Positions 25,861-33,385 of a stretch of DNA of 42,692 nt are shown in pieces. The DNA is from Alloyangia mangrovi. Lineage in GTDB: Bacteria; Pseudomonadota; Alphaproteobacteria; Rhodobacterales; Rhodobacteraceae. The stretch covers positions 1 through 42,692 of the forward strand of contig NZ_NTHN02000048.1 in NCBI RefSeq assembly GCF_002300555.2, written 5' to 3'. A program made the translations under genes and the position numbers. The first letter of the stretch is position 1; every line of letters starts with the position of its first letter. Under the pieces are notes generated by a model. That model was not told the origin of the DNA and did no database searches. It worked only from the letters and a program-made list of their open reading frames with translations.

Positions 25861-26832
25861 TCACGCCGAGCGGCCGCGCCGGCGGGAGAACCGGCTCAGC
25901 AGCGGGATGCTGGTCAGGGACAGAAAGAGGCTGGACGCGCAGAGCGCCAGCGTCCGGCCGGGGTCTTCGGCCAGCGGCTTCGGCGAGGTGACCAGCGAGC
26001 CCCGCAGCAACTGGGCGGCGCCGGGCGCATCGCCGGCGGCGATGGCGCAGCGCGCGAGATGGCGCAGGTGGTAGGCGCGGGCGGCGGCGGTGTGCCGGCC
26101 GAAGAAATGCCGGTCCTGCGCCGAGAGCTTGGTCACCATGCGCTCCCATGCGGCGAGCTGCTTGCCCACCGAGGCGGCGGGCTCGGCGTCGCGGCAGCTG
26201 CAGAGGGTGCGGGGAATCCCGGTGATCTCCCAGTCGCTGACCAGGGCGAAACGCAGCCAGAGCTCCAGCGCCTCACCCTGCCGGAAGGTCTCGTCGAACC
26301 ACCAGTCGCGCTCGGTCTCCTGCGGTGGGCGGAAGGCGATGCGCTGCAGGGCCGAGCGGCGGAACAGCGCCGTGGAGACAGGGCCGATGGGGTTGCGCTT
26401 GAAGATTGCGGCCGCGCCGAAGCGGCGCTTCCGGGGTGTCTTCCACAGGCGGGAGCGGCCGCCATCCTCGCCGAGAATCTCGGAGCCTGAAAAGCTCAGG
26501 CCGACGCTCGGTGCGGCCTGCATCAGTGCCACGTGTTCGGCCAGCTTGCCCGGCGCCCAGAGATCTCCCGCGTCGCAAAAGCCGACCAGGCTTCCGCGCG
26601 CGGCGGCAATGCCGGTGTTGCGCGCGGCAGCAAGCCCGCGGGTGCGTTGGCGCAGCACGCGGACGCGCAGGTCGCCGGAGGCCTCCGCCAGTTCGGCGCT
26701 GCCATCGGAGGAGCCGTCATCGACCACGATGATCTCGAAATCGGGAAAGCTCTGCGCGCAGAGGCTCTGCAGGGTGTCCTGCAGGTGCTGTGCGGAATTG
26801 TGTGTCGCGACGATGATCGAGGCGCGCGGCAT
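25861..26832 (-). CDS. Glycosyltransferase family 2 with C-terminal hydrophobic tail
   Basis: A 323-residue GT-A enzyme. The nucleotide-binding start is ASIIVATHNSAQHLQDTLQSL, followed by IIVVDDGSSDGSAE, RGLAAARNTGI and the metal-binding segment FCDAGDLW at 86-92, in place of the common DADD. A hydrophobic stretch near residues 290-312 (LALCASSLFLSLTSIPLL) before a basic end (SRFSRRRGRSA) could anchor it to the inner membrane. The ATG at 26832 follows GAGGAG by about 9 nt; the longer frame from 26901 is not supported. It is the second gene of the glycosyltransferase operon, 19 nt after the first. Acceptor and sugar are unknown. Confidence 0.9.
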   Translation of the reverse strand: MPRASIIVATHNSAQHLQDTLQSLCAQSFPDFEIIVVDDGSSDGSAELAEASGDLRVRVLRQRTRGLAAARNTGIAAARGSLVGFCDAGDLWAPGKLAEHVALMQAAPSVGLSFSGSEILGEDGGRSRLWKTPRKRRFGAAAIFKRNPIGPVSTALFRRSALQRIAFRPPQETERDWWFDETFRQGEALELWLRFALVSDWEITGIPRTLCSCRDAEPAASVGKQLAAWERMVTKLSAQDRHFFGRHTAAARAYHLRHLARCAIAAGDAPGAAQLLRGSLVTSPKPLAEDPGRTLALCASSLFLSLTSIPLLSRFSRRRGRSA

Positions 26833-26851
26833 GGATGGAGCTCCTCGGGGT

Positions 26852-27709
26852 TCAGCGCGAGAAGAGCGCGTTGCGCAACGGGCGGGGCAGCAGAGAGGCA
26901 AGCAGCGCCGCGCTCAGCACGCGGCTGCCATTGCGCGGATTCGAGACCCAGCGTCGGGGGCTGGTGGCGAAGCCGGCGAGCGCGCGAAGAGGCGCGGTCT
27001 CGCTGCGGGCGGTGCCGCTGAAGCCGTAGCGGGCGGCGCTGACCAGCGCCATGGCGCGGCCGGCCTTCATGCCTTCGAGGTCGGAAGAGAGGCCGCGGTC
27101 GGAGATGCGGTAGGTGACCAGCGGGGCGTCGATGCCGACCACCCTGGCGCCATCGCCAATCAGGCGGACCAGCCACTCGAGGTCGGCATTATGGGTGATG
27201 TCGGTGTTGAAGCCGCCGCTGGCAAGGAAGCTCTCGAGGCGGATCGCGAGGTTCGACATGGTGCAGACCGGGTTCTCGGAGAGCAGCGCATCCAGCGTCA
27301 GCGTGCCCTCGAAGGGGCCGGTGGGGGTGCCGACGGTGCGGCCATTCGAGAGGGTGACGCGGCCGAAGCAGGCATCGGCTCTTTCCTCCTCGAAGAAGGC
27401 GTCGAGCCTCTCGAGCTTTTCGGGGTGCCAGGTGTCATCGGCGTCGAGGAAGGCGATGATCTCGCCATCGGCTTCCGAGAGCGCCATGTTGCGCGCCGCG
27501 CTGGGGCCGATGCCGTTGCTCTTCATCAGGCGGAAGCGCATGTCGATCCCGGCCATCGAGGCGGCGATCAGCCGGGTGTCGTCGCTGGAGCCATCGTCGA
27601 TGATCAGCACTTCCCAGTCCTGTTCGGTCTGCGCCAGCAGGCTCTCGATGGTCTCGGCGAGGGTGTCCTCGGCGTTGAAGCAGGGGATGACGACGGAAAA
27701 GCGGGGCAT
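26852..27709 (-). CDS. Glycosyltransferase family 2
   Basis: A 285-residue GT-A glycosyltransferase. FSVVIPCFNAEDTLAETIESLL starts the Rossmann-like domain. VLIIDDGSSDDT, GPSAARNMALSEADGEIIAFLDADDTWHP (with the metal-binding DADD) and a mid-protein NADLEWLVRLI segment are all present. The ATG at 27709 follows AAAAGGA by about 8 nt; an open frame extends upstream to 27949 but has no ribosome site and crosses the palindrome at 27857. It is the first gene of the three-gene operon, so the 294-nt region upstream, behind the histidine kinase gene, should contain the promoter. It probably builds a surface polysaccharide; the exact product is unknown. Confidence 0.92.
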   Translation of the reverse strand: MPRFSVVIPCFNAEDTLAETIESLLAQTEQDWEVLIIDDGSSDDTRLIAASMAGIDMRFRLMKSNGIGPSAARNMALSEADGEIIAFLDADDTWHPEKLERLDAFFEEERADACFGRVTLSNGRTVGTPTGPFEGTLTLDALLSENPVCTMSNLAIRLESFLASGGFNTDITHNADLEWLVRLIGDGARVVGIDAPLVTYRISDRGLSSDLEGMKAGRAMALVSAARYGFSGTARSETAPLRALAGFATSPRRWVSNPRNGSRVLSAALLASLLPRPLRNALFSR

Positions 27710-27856
27710 CTTCGGGCATCCTTTTCTGCCGGGGACAGGGTCGAGGAACGAGGGAACGGGATCGGCGCTTGGCGTCCGATGCACCATGTGTACCTGCGCT
27801 TCCGCTTTCCTGTCGCCCGCACCAGAGGGGAGTCGGATGGGGCAAGCGGCGAGAGA

Positions 27857-27874
27857 CCTATCCAGTCGGATAGG
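27857..27874. promoter_or_regulatory. Palindrome CCTATCC-N4-GGATAGG upstream of the glycosyltransferase operon
   Basis: A perfect 7-nt inverted repeat with 4-nt spacer, 148 nt upstream of the first glycosyltransferase start. A related site with one arm change (GGGTAGG) is at 31254-31271, upstream of the kinase operon, and an 11-nt half match is at 20590. It is probably an operator for a dimeric regulator. Assignment to the adjacent LuxR-type response regulator is a guess. Confidence 0.5.
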
Positions 27875-28003
27875 CGCGCTAATCCGCGCCCGGGAAGAGC
27901 GCGGCAAGACTGTGACGAAGCGGGGCGGGAAAGCGGCGCGCAGGCCCAAAGTGGGCTGCGGCAGGGCCGTGGCGACTCGGCTTTCAGAGGGTGGTCGAGG
28001 CGG

Positions 28004-30631
28004 TCAGGCCGCCTCGAGTCGGCTCTCCAGCGCGCTGCGGCTCTGCTGCCAGAGATCGGCCAGCGCGGCGAGTTCGGCCCTGGAGGGCTGGTCGCCGCGT
28101 TTCACCTGCGTCTCGATACGTCCGAGCGCACGGCGCAGCGCCTCGACGCCGAAGGGGCCGCAGGAGCCGGCGCATTGGTGCGCGACCGGGCCGAGATCGG
28201 GATCGTCGGGCGCGGTTTCCGCGAGCGCGGCGATATTGCGATCCATCTCGGCGTAGAATCGCTCCAGCAACTTGTCGACCGTGGGGCGCGGCACCTCCGA
28301 CAGGAAGGCGCCGAGGCGCTCCTCGTCGAGCAGTTCCGTCTCCGGCGCGGCCGGGACCTCCTGCTGCGGCTGGACCACAGTCAGGAGGGGGGCGGCGGCA
28401 GGGGCAACGCCGGGCTCCGGCGGAAGCGCCGGGACGTCGCCCGAGGTCACCTCGGCCAGCGTGCGCAGCAGCAGCGGGCGCTCGATCGGCTTCGTCAGGC
28501 AGGCAGTCATCCCGACCTTGCGGAAGCGCTCGCGTTCTTCGGGCAGCGCATGGGCGGTGAGGGCGATAATCGGCACCGCCGCGCAGGCGCCGGTGCCGCC
28601 GCGGATGTGACCCGATGCGGTGGTGCCGTCCATCACCGGCATGGAGATGTCCATGAGGATCACGTCGTAGCGGTGCAGCGCGGCGGCATCCACCCCGGCT
28701 TGACCGTTCTCGGCGATGGTAACCTTGTGTCCCTCGCCTTCGAGCATCTCGCGGACGATGAAGCGGTTGATCTCGTTGTCCTCGACAAGCAGCACATCGA
28801 GCGGGCGTTGCGGCGCGTCGGGGTGGTCGCGGGGCTCTTCCGGAGCCGCGGCGACCGCCTCGACGGGGGTCAGGGGCACGCGGATCCAGAACAGGCTGCC
28901 TTCGCCAGGCTCGCTCTCGGCGCCGATCTCGCCGCCCATCAGGCGCATGAAGCGCCGGGCGATGCCGAGCCCGAGGCCGGTGCCGCCCGCCTCGCGCGCA
29001 TAGGAGGAATCGAGCGTCTCGAAGTCCTGGAAAATTCGCGCGAGGTCCTTCTCGGCGATGCCGATGCCATTGTCGATGACGCGGAACTCGACCTCGGTCC
29101 GTGCAGCATCCAGATATTCGACCTCGACCTCGACGCTACCGTCGCGGGTGAATTTCAGCGCGTTGCCGACGAGGTTCAACAGCACCTGCCGTAGCCGGCG
29201 GGCATCGCCGATGGCGCCGTCGCCCTCGGGGCCGGACCAGCGCCAGTTGAGCTCGTTGCCATAGGTCTGCGCCAGCGGTTGCGCGGTCTCGACCAGCCCG
29301 TCGAGCAGGCGGTTGATCGAGAAGGGGGCCTCTTCGGCCTTCATCTTGCCCGCCTCGAACTTGGCGAGATCGAGCACGTCGTTGACCAACTCCAGCAGAA
29401 GCCGGCCCGAGCTCTGCATGCGGTCGAGCAGGTCGCCCTGCCGTTCGGTCAGGCTGTGGTCGCGCATCAGCTGCATGGCGCCGAGAAGCCCGTTCAGCGG
29501 GGTGCGCATCTCGTGGCTCATCACCGCGAGGAACTCGGACTTTGTGCGCTCGCCGGCCAGCGCGCGGTCGCGGGCCTCGGTGAGCTGCTCCTCTGCCTCT
29601 TTCCAGTTCGAGATGTCGCGGATGTAGAAGACGTAGAGCGGGTTGTCGGCCTCGGCGCGGTCGGCCGAGATCTCGGCCGGGAAGAGATGCAGGTCGCGGG
29701 TCTGCAGGGTGATCTCGAAATGCTGCTCCTCGGGGCGCGGTCGGCGATGCTCGTCGAGAAAGGCGAGCGCGCCGAACTGGTGCCGGCCGAGGGTTTCCGC
29801 CGGGACCATGAGCTCGAGCGCCAGGCGGCCCACGGCCTCGGCGCGGGTGAATCCGAAGAGCGCCTCGGCGGCGGTGTTGAACTCGCGCACCACGCCCACC
29901 TCGTCGGTCACGACGATGGCGTTTGGCGAGGTCTGCACGATGGTCTTCATCCGGGTGCTGGCAAATTGCAGAGCGTCAGCGCGCTTTTGCGCCAGGCGGA
30001 ACAGCCGGAACATCGCGTAGGCCAGCAGGGTCAGGCCGATGAACAGCGCCAGAAGCACCGCGGCGATGTAGATCATCAGCTCGGTGATGCCCTCGCGGCG
30101 GGAATCCGAGACTTCGGCAAAGGCGGCCAGCGCCGCCAGCGAGAAGGAGCGGACGTCGGCGGTGACCTGTTCGGACTGCTGCAGCAGCGAAGGCAGTTCG
30201 GCGAGGAACTCTTGGTCCGGCCCATCGATCAGCGGGACGGTCTTCTCGAGGAAGTCGAGCACCCGCATGCGCGGCGCGGAGGATTGCACCGACTCGCGCA
30301 GGGCGTGGAAAACCCGCCCGCTGCTCATCGTCACCATGCGGCTGTAGAAGATGTCGAACCGCCGGCGGACGTCTTCCATTGCGGCGGGGTTGTCCTGCGC
30401 GTCCTTCATCGCCAGCCGGAACTGCAGGAACTCCACGTCGGCCTGGGCGAGGCTCCACTGGAGGTTGTCGGAGTTGGCGACGGAGAAGTCGTCGATCTCT
30501 CTCAGAACCAACCAGCCGAGCCAGACAACAAGGCCCACGCAGAGCAGGAGCGCGGAGGCGGCGCCCCCGGTCTGCACCAGTGTGGCTCGGCTATGAGTTG
30601 AATTTTCGTCAGGCAGGTTCAAATTGATCAT
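28004..30631 (-). CDS. Hybrid sensor histidine kinase (sensor-PAS-HisKA-HATPase-REC-Hpt)
   Basis: An 875-residue inner membrane kinase. Transmembrane helices at about 22-44 and 184-208 enclose a helical periplasmic sensor. A PAS domain (about 222-345) follows, then HisKA with the phospho-His373 (MSHEMRTPLNG). The ATPase domain has N490, DNGIGI at 520 and GTGLGLGI at 550. A receiver has Asp661 (ILMDISMPVMDG) and Lys714, and a C-terminal Hpt has His818 (VAHQCAGSCGPFG). This is a full internal phosphorelay whose natural acceptor is probably the LuxR-type regulator encoded divergently at 31534. The gene starts 26 nt after the cysteine-free molybdopterin-fold gene, which shares its operon. The signal is unknown. 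Confidence 0.95.
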   Translation of the reverse strand: MINLNLPDENSTHSRATLVQTGGAASALLLCVGLVVWLGWLVLREIDDFSVANSDNLQWSLAQADVEFLQFRLAMKDAQDNPAAMEDVRRRFDIFYSRMVTMSSGRVFHALRESVQSSAPRMRVLDFLEKTVPLIDGPDQEFLAELPSLLQQSEQVTADVRSFSLAALAAFAEVSDSRREGITELMIYIAAVLLALFIGLTLLAYAMFRLFRLAQKRADALQFASTRMKTIVQTSPNAIVVTDEVGVVREFNTAAEALFGFTRAEAVGRLALELMVPAETLGRHQFGALAFLDEHRRPRPEEQHFEITLQTRDLHLFPAEISADRAEADNPLYVFYIRDISNWKEAEEQLTEARDRALAGERTKSEFLAVMSHEMRTPLNGLLGAMQLMRDHSLTERQGDLLDRMQSSGRLLLELVNDVLDLAKFEAGKMKAEEAPFSINRLLDGLVETAQPLAQTYGNELNWRWSGPEGDGAIGDARRLRQVLLNLVGNALKFTRDGSVEVEVEYLDAARTEVEFRVIDNGIGIAEKDLARIFQDFETLDSSYAREAGGTGLGLGIARRFMRLMGGEIGAESEPGEGSLFWIRVPLTPVEAVAAAPEEPRDHPDAPQRPLDVLLVEDNEINRFIVREMLEGEGHKVTIAENGQAGVDAAALHRYDVILMDISMPVMDGTTASGHIRGGTGACAAVPIIALTAHALPEERERFRKVGMTACLTKPIERPLLLRTLAEVTSGDVPALPPEPGVAPAAAPLLTVVQPQQEVPAAPETELLDEERLGAFLSEVPRPTVDKLLERFYAEMDRNIAALAETAPDDPDLGPVAHQCAGSCGPFGVEALRRALGRIETQVKRGDQPSRAELAALADLWQQSRSALESRLEAA

Positions 30632-30657
30632 GCTTCCAAGGGCATGAAGCGCGCGGC

Positions 30658-31176
30658 CTAGTCAAGCACGATGATGCGGTCCAACTGCCAGATCGCACGG
30701 GAATAAATCTGCTCGGTCTGGTACTCGGGCCTCTGGTCGAAGGGGTAGACGATCCACAGCGGACCCTTGTTGCGTACGGGCATCTTCTCGCCGTGGTTGA
30801 GGAAGGCGACGATCGGCCCGCCGTCCACCCAATCCTCGCGCGGGATGTTCACCGCGTAGTCGTTGATCGCCGTCGCCTTGATCTCGTTGCCGGTCGCCCC
30901 CACCAGCTCCATCAGATCGCTCAGTTGCACGCCGGTGAAGGTCTGCTCGCCGTCGGTCCAGATGGTCTTGGTGGTGAAGGTCACCGTGTCCAGCCCCTCG
31001 AGCATGTCGAAGTCGAAGGAGGCGGTGCCGTCCAGATTGGTGTTCGAGATCGCGCCGCTGACCACCAGCAGGGGTTGTTCCTCGGGCTTCGGCAGATCCT
31101 TGGCCGCCGCCGCTGCCACGGGCGCAACGAGAAGTGCGAGGGCGATGAGGGTGCGCAGGGAGGGAAGACCGAGCAT
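30658..31176 (-). CDS. Periplasmic molybdopterin-oxidoreductase-fold protein lacking cysteine
   Basis: A 172-residue exported protein. The signal peptide is residues 1-25 (LRTLIALALLVAPVAAAAA). The mature part resembles the molybdopterin-binding domain of sulfite-oxidase-like proteins (GVQLSDLMELVGA, ATAINDYAVNIPREDW, GPLWIVYPFDQ). The whole protein has no cysteine, so the residue that ligates molybdenum in true enzymes is missing and redox catalysis of that kind is unlikely. ATG at 31176 has AAGGAG 9 nt upstream; an in-frame ATG at 31206 is less likely. It is the first gene of an operon with the hybrid kinase, which suggests a role in sensing beside the kinase. That role is inferred from position. 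Confidence 0.82.
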   Translation of the reverse strand: MLGLPSLRTLIALALLVAPVAAAAAKDLPKPEEQPLLVVSGAISNTNLDGTASFDFDMLEGLDTVTFTTKTIWTDGEQTFTGVQLSDLMELVGATGNEIKATAINDYAVNIPREDWVDGGPIVAFLNHGEKMPVRNKGPLWIVYPFDQRPEYQTEQIYSRAIWQLDRIIVLD

Positions 31177-31533
31177 GTGAAGCGACTCCTTGGTGTCTGA
31201 ACGCATAGTGTCACATACGCGACAAAAGCGATATCGGGGCAATCGGAGGGGCCCCTATCCGTCCGGGTAGGGACGGATCTGCCGCCTGAATAGGCGGGAA
31301 TTGCCGCGTGTGCAGCCTTGCCGTTGCGCGATCCGGGATGCGATAAGCAAAGTAAGGCGAGCATTGGCCGCGCTGATGCCCGCAAAACGAGAGAACTAAC
31401 GTGCGGTCAGTATGTGCAAGCGGGCCACAGGCCCTGTTTTGTCCATAATTTAACCGCAATCCGCCGATAATTTTGCTATTTGTTTAGAAAATGATGTTCG
31501 GCGATTCGCCGAGAGGTTGCAGGGAGACGGACG
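31177..31533. other. Divergent promoter region of the kinase operon and response regulator
   Basis: A 357-nt region between divergent starts. It holds the palindrome at 31254-31271 and an AT-rich stretch at 31432-31500 with a TTAACC word, which is a CtrA half-site-like sequence but has no proper partner. No gene is supported. Both transcription units are expected to start here. Confidence 0.6.
31254..31271. promoter_or_regulatory. Palindrome CCTATCC-N4-GGGTAGG upstream of the kinase operon
   Basis: The sequence matches the site at 27857 at 14 of 18 positions, including the whole left arm. It lies 78 nt upstream of the molybdopterin-fold gene start and about 260 nt upstream of the response regulator. 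A shared regulator is plausible; autoregulation by the adjacent response regulator is an inference. Confidence 0.45.
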
Positions 31534-32196
31534 ATGATGGCACAGCAGGCGGCACAGATGGTAACCAGACCGGCCAATATGCTCCGCGTTTTGATCGCTG
31601 ACGACCACGACCTGCTTCGCGACACGCTCCAGATCTTCCTTGAAGGTGAAGGCACCTTCGAGACGGTCTGTGTCGCAAGCTACTCCGAAGCCGAGGCGCT
31701 GGTGAAGGCGGGCGAGCAGTTCGACCTCGTGCTTCTCGACTATTCGATGCCCGGCATGAACGCGCTCGAGGGGTTCAACAAGATGCGCGCGCTCGAGGGT
31801 TCGCACCGCGTTGCGATCATCTCCGGCACCGCGAACCGCGACGTCGCCGAGCAGGTGCTCGAGGCCGGTGCCGCAGGGTTCCTGCCCAAGACGCTCTCGG
31901 CCAAGTCGCTGGTCAACGCCGTGCGCTTCATGGCGATGGGCGAGCAATACGCGCCGCTGGACTTCATGCGCCAGGAAGAGGCCACGCCGAGCCACCCGAT
32001 GGCCGAGCGCCTGTCGCCGCGCGAGCTCGAGGTGCTCGAGGGGCTGACACAGGGCAAGTCGAACAAGGAGATCGCCCGCGATCTCGACATTCGCGAACCG
32101 ACGGTCAAGCTGCACGTTAAGACGCTCTACCGCAAGATCGGCGCCTCGAACCGCACACAGGCGGCACTGCTGGCCAAGGAAGCCGGCCTGTTCTGA
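31534..32196 (+). CDS. LuxR/NarL-family response regulator
   Basis: A 220-residue regulator with a receiver domain at residues 17-135 and a LuxR-type helix-turn-helix at about 158-218. Receiver residues are Asp23/Asp24 (IADDHD), phospho-acceptor Asp69 (LLDYSMPGM) and Lys119 (FLPKT). The DNA-binding domain has LSPRELEVLEGLTQGKSNKEIARDL and VKLHVKTLYRKIGASNRTQA. GGGAG lies about 9 nt before the ATG at 31534. The gene diverges from the molybdopterin-fold/kinase operon; the kinase carries its own Hpt domain and so can pass phosphate to this receiver. It ends at a strong terminator. Its target sites may be the palindromes at 31254 and 27857, which is untested. Confidence 0.94.
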   Translation: MMAQQAAQMVTRPANMLRVLIADDHDLLRDTLQIFLEGEGTFETVCVASYSEAEALVKAGEQFDLVLLDYSMPGMNALEGFNKMRALEGSHRVAIISGTANRDVAEQVLEAGAAGFLPKTLSAKSLVNAVRFMAMGEQYAPLDFMRQEEATPSHPMAERLSPRELEVLEGLTQGKSNKEIARDLDIREPTVKLHVKTLYRKIGASNRTQAALLAKEAGLF

Positions 32197-32229
32197 GCGG
32201 CCCCCGCCATATTTGAATTCCGCTAGAGG

Positions 32230-32259
32230 CGCGCCGGGCTTTCCGGCGCGTTTTTTTTT
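32230..32259 (+). terminator. Intrinsic terminator of the response regulator gene
   Basis: CGCGCCGG (32230-32237) pairs with CCGGCGCG (32243-32250) and is followed by nine Ts. It begins 34 nt after the stop codon. Confidence 0.92.
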
Positions 32260-32454
32260 GGCCAAAAGGGATGATCAGAGTACCCGCCAACCGGCTTTAT
32301 TCCGGTGCGCCGTCGCGCTGCACCCGGGCGTGTGGCCGAAATTGGGGTGCATTTATGGCAAAGACGGCATATGATCGACTCGCAAGACCTTGAAAAGGTG
32401 GGTATTGAGCCGCCTTCATTTTGTGCGATGCATTTTTTTTTAAGGAATATTGAT

Positions 32455-32844
32455 ATGAGTCTTAAGATTATTGCCTTTGGGCTTGTAACGAGTATTGCAA
32501 TTTCTGGTTGTGCAAAGAAATCCCAAGACATCCCAGCGCAATATGTTTCCCCAATGCAGTTCCAATCCTACTCCTGTAGCCAGATCACCGAGGAAGCGCA
32601 GCGCGTGTCCGAGTACTCGGCTCGTGCGGTGCGTGTTCAGAACAAGACGGCAAGCACCGACGCTGTCGCGACCGGCGTCGCGATCGTGCTCTTCTGGCCT
32701 GCGGCCTTCTTCGTGAGCGGCAACGGCGAGAACGCCAATGAACTTGCGCGTCTCAAGGGACAGATGGATGCGCTGAAGAGTGCCAGCGACCTGAAGCAAT
32801 GCGGGCTCGAGTTCCGGAGGGCGCCTTTGCCCGAGGCCAGCTGA
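32455..32844 (+). CDS. Small lipoprotein with AT-rich 5' end
   Basis: A 129-residue predicted lipoprotein. The signal peptide ends in the lipobox IAISGC with Cys19 as the lipidation site. The mature part has a conserved SCSQITEEAQRVSEYSARAVRVQ helix, then a hydrophobic AVATGVAIVLFWPAAFFVSG hairpin segment and NELARLKGQMDAL. It resembles short lipoproteins of unknown function often found in accessory regions of alphaproteobacteria. AAGGA lies about 8 nt before the ATG at 32455. The first third of the gene and its leader (about 32390-32560) are clearly AT-richer than everything around, while the rest has normal GC content. This suggests a mosaic origin. It is monocistronic and ends at a hairpin terminator. 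Confidence 0.78.
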   Translation: MSLKIIAFGLVTSIAISGCAKKSQDIPAQYVSPMQFQSYSCSQITEEAQRVSEYSARAVRVQNKTASTDAVATGVAIVLFWPAAFFVSGNGENANELARLKGQMDALKSASDLKQCGLEFRRAPLPEAS

Positions 32845-32879
32845 GCACCGGCCACGTCCTGACCAGATATCCTGCATCT

Positions 32880-32911
32880 ACCCGGGTCCCTCAGGCGGGG
32901 ATCCGGGTTTT
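32880..32911 (+). terminator. Probable terminator of the lipoprotein gene
   Basis: An 11-bp stem (32880-32890 with 32898-32908, one G-T pair) with a 7-nt loop, followed by TTTT, GC and a second T-run. It starts 36 nt after the lipoprotein stop codon. Confidence 0.7.
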
Positions 32912-33077
32912 GCTATTTTTCGGCAATTGGGAGGTCGGGGAAGCGTTTTACGCGCCGCGGCCATTCTGACGCTTTGGCAGCCGTCCAGGCGCCGGCCCTG
33001 CAGTGGGGCGTCAAAGGGTCACGCGCACCCAGCGACGGTGCGCGGGCGCGGTGCGTGGTGATCTTGTAGGGAGATAG

Positions 33078-33174
33078 GTGAGAGGCTGGACAACGACCCA
33101 AGCGGGGCTCGTTACGGCTGCTTCCTTCCGGACCTGACCGGGTTGGCGAGGCGCTCGCCCGCGCCAACCTCTCG
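33078..33174 (-). ncRNA. ffs: Signal recognition particle RNA (bacterial small type)
   Basis: The minus strand carries the universal SRP core GGTCAGGTCCGGAAGGAAG followed by CAGCC, identical in its key bases to E. coli 4.5S RNA (GGAA tetraloop and asymmetric loop that bind Ffh). The flanks pair into a long hairpin: GAGAGGTTGG at the 5' end with CCAGCCTCTC at the 3' end. The ends are set from this pairing and from the promoter 7 nt upstream. It works with Ffh in membrane targeting of nascent proteins. It stands alone between the lipoprotein and ATPase genes. Confidence 0.95.
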
Positions 33175-33180
33175 AGGGGT

Positions 33181-33210
33181 GATATAGGCTGCCCCGTGGC
33201 AGGACTGCAA
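33181..33210 (-). promoter_or_regulatory. Promoter of the SRP RNA gene
   Basis: On the minus strand TTGCAG (33210-33205) and TATATC (33186-33181) are separated by 18 nt. The -10 element lies 7 nt before the predicted RNA 5' end near 33173. The same spacer and -10 word are found upstream of rpsA. Confidence 0.7.
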
Positions 33211-33385
33211 GGGGGGCAGGGCAGAGATTTTTTGACCGCAGTCTCTCAGAGTTTTCCCAAAGTTTACCTTGGTCGGTATAAAGTCGGCATATGGCCGGGC
33301 CTTGCCTCGGAGCATCCGCACTCTACCTTGCTTTATCGGCGTAACTATAAAGATGCTGCCAAACCCACGCACGGGAGATCCACAG

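Noticed and set aside
26090-29194. A 1034-codon open frame on the plus strand opposite the glycosyltransferase and kinase genes
   Set aside because: It is a shadow frame of high-GC genes on the other strand. It has no ribosome site, no domain pattern and low-complexity Arg/Ala/Gly-rich translation.
31432-31500. CtrA binding site near the response regulator
   Set aside because: A single TTAACC word is present without the second half-site at the right distance.
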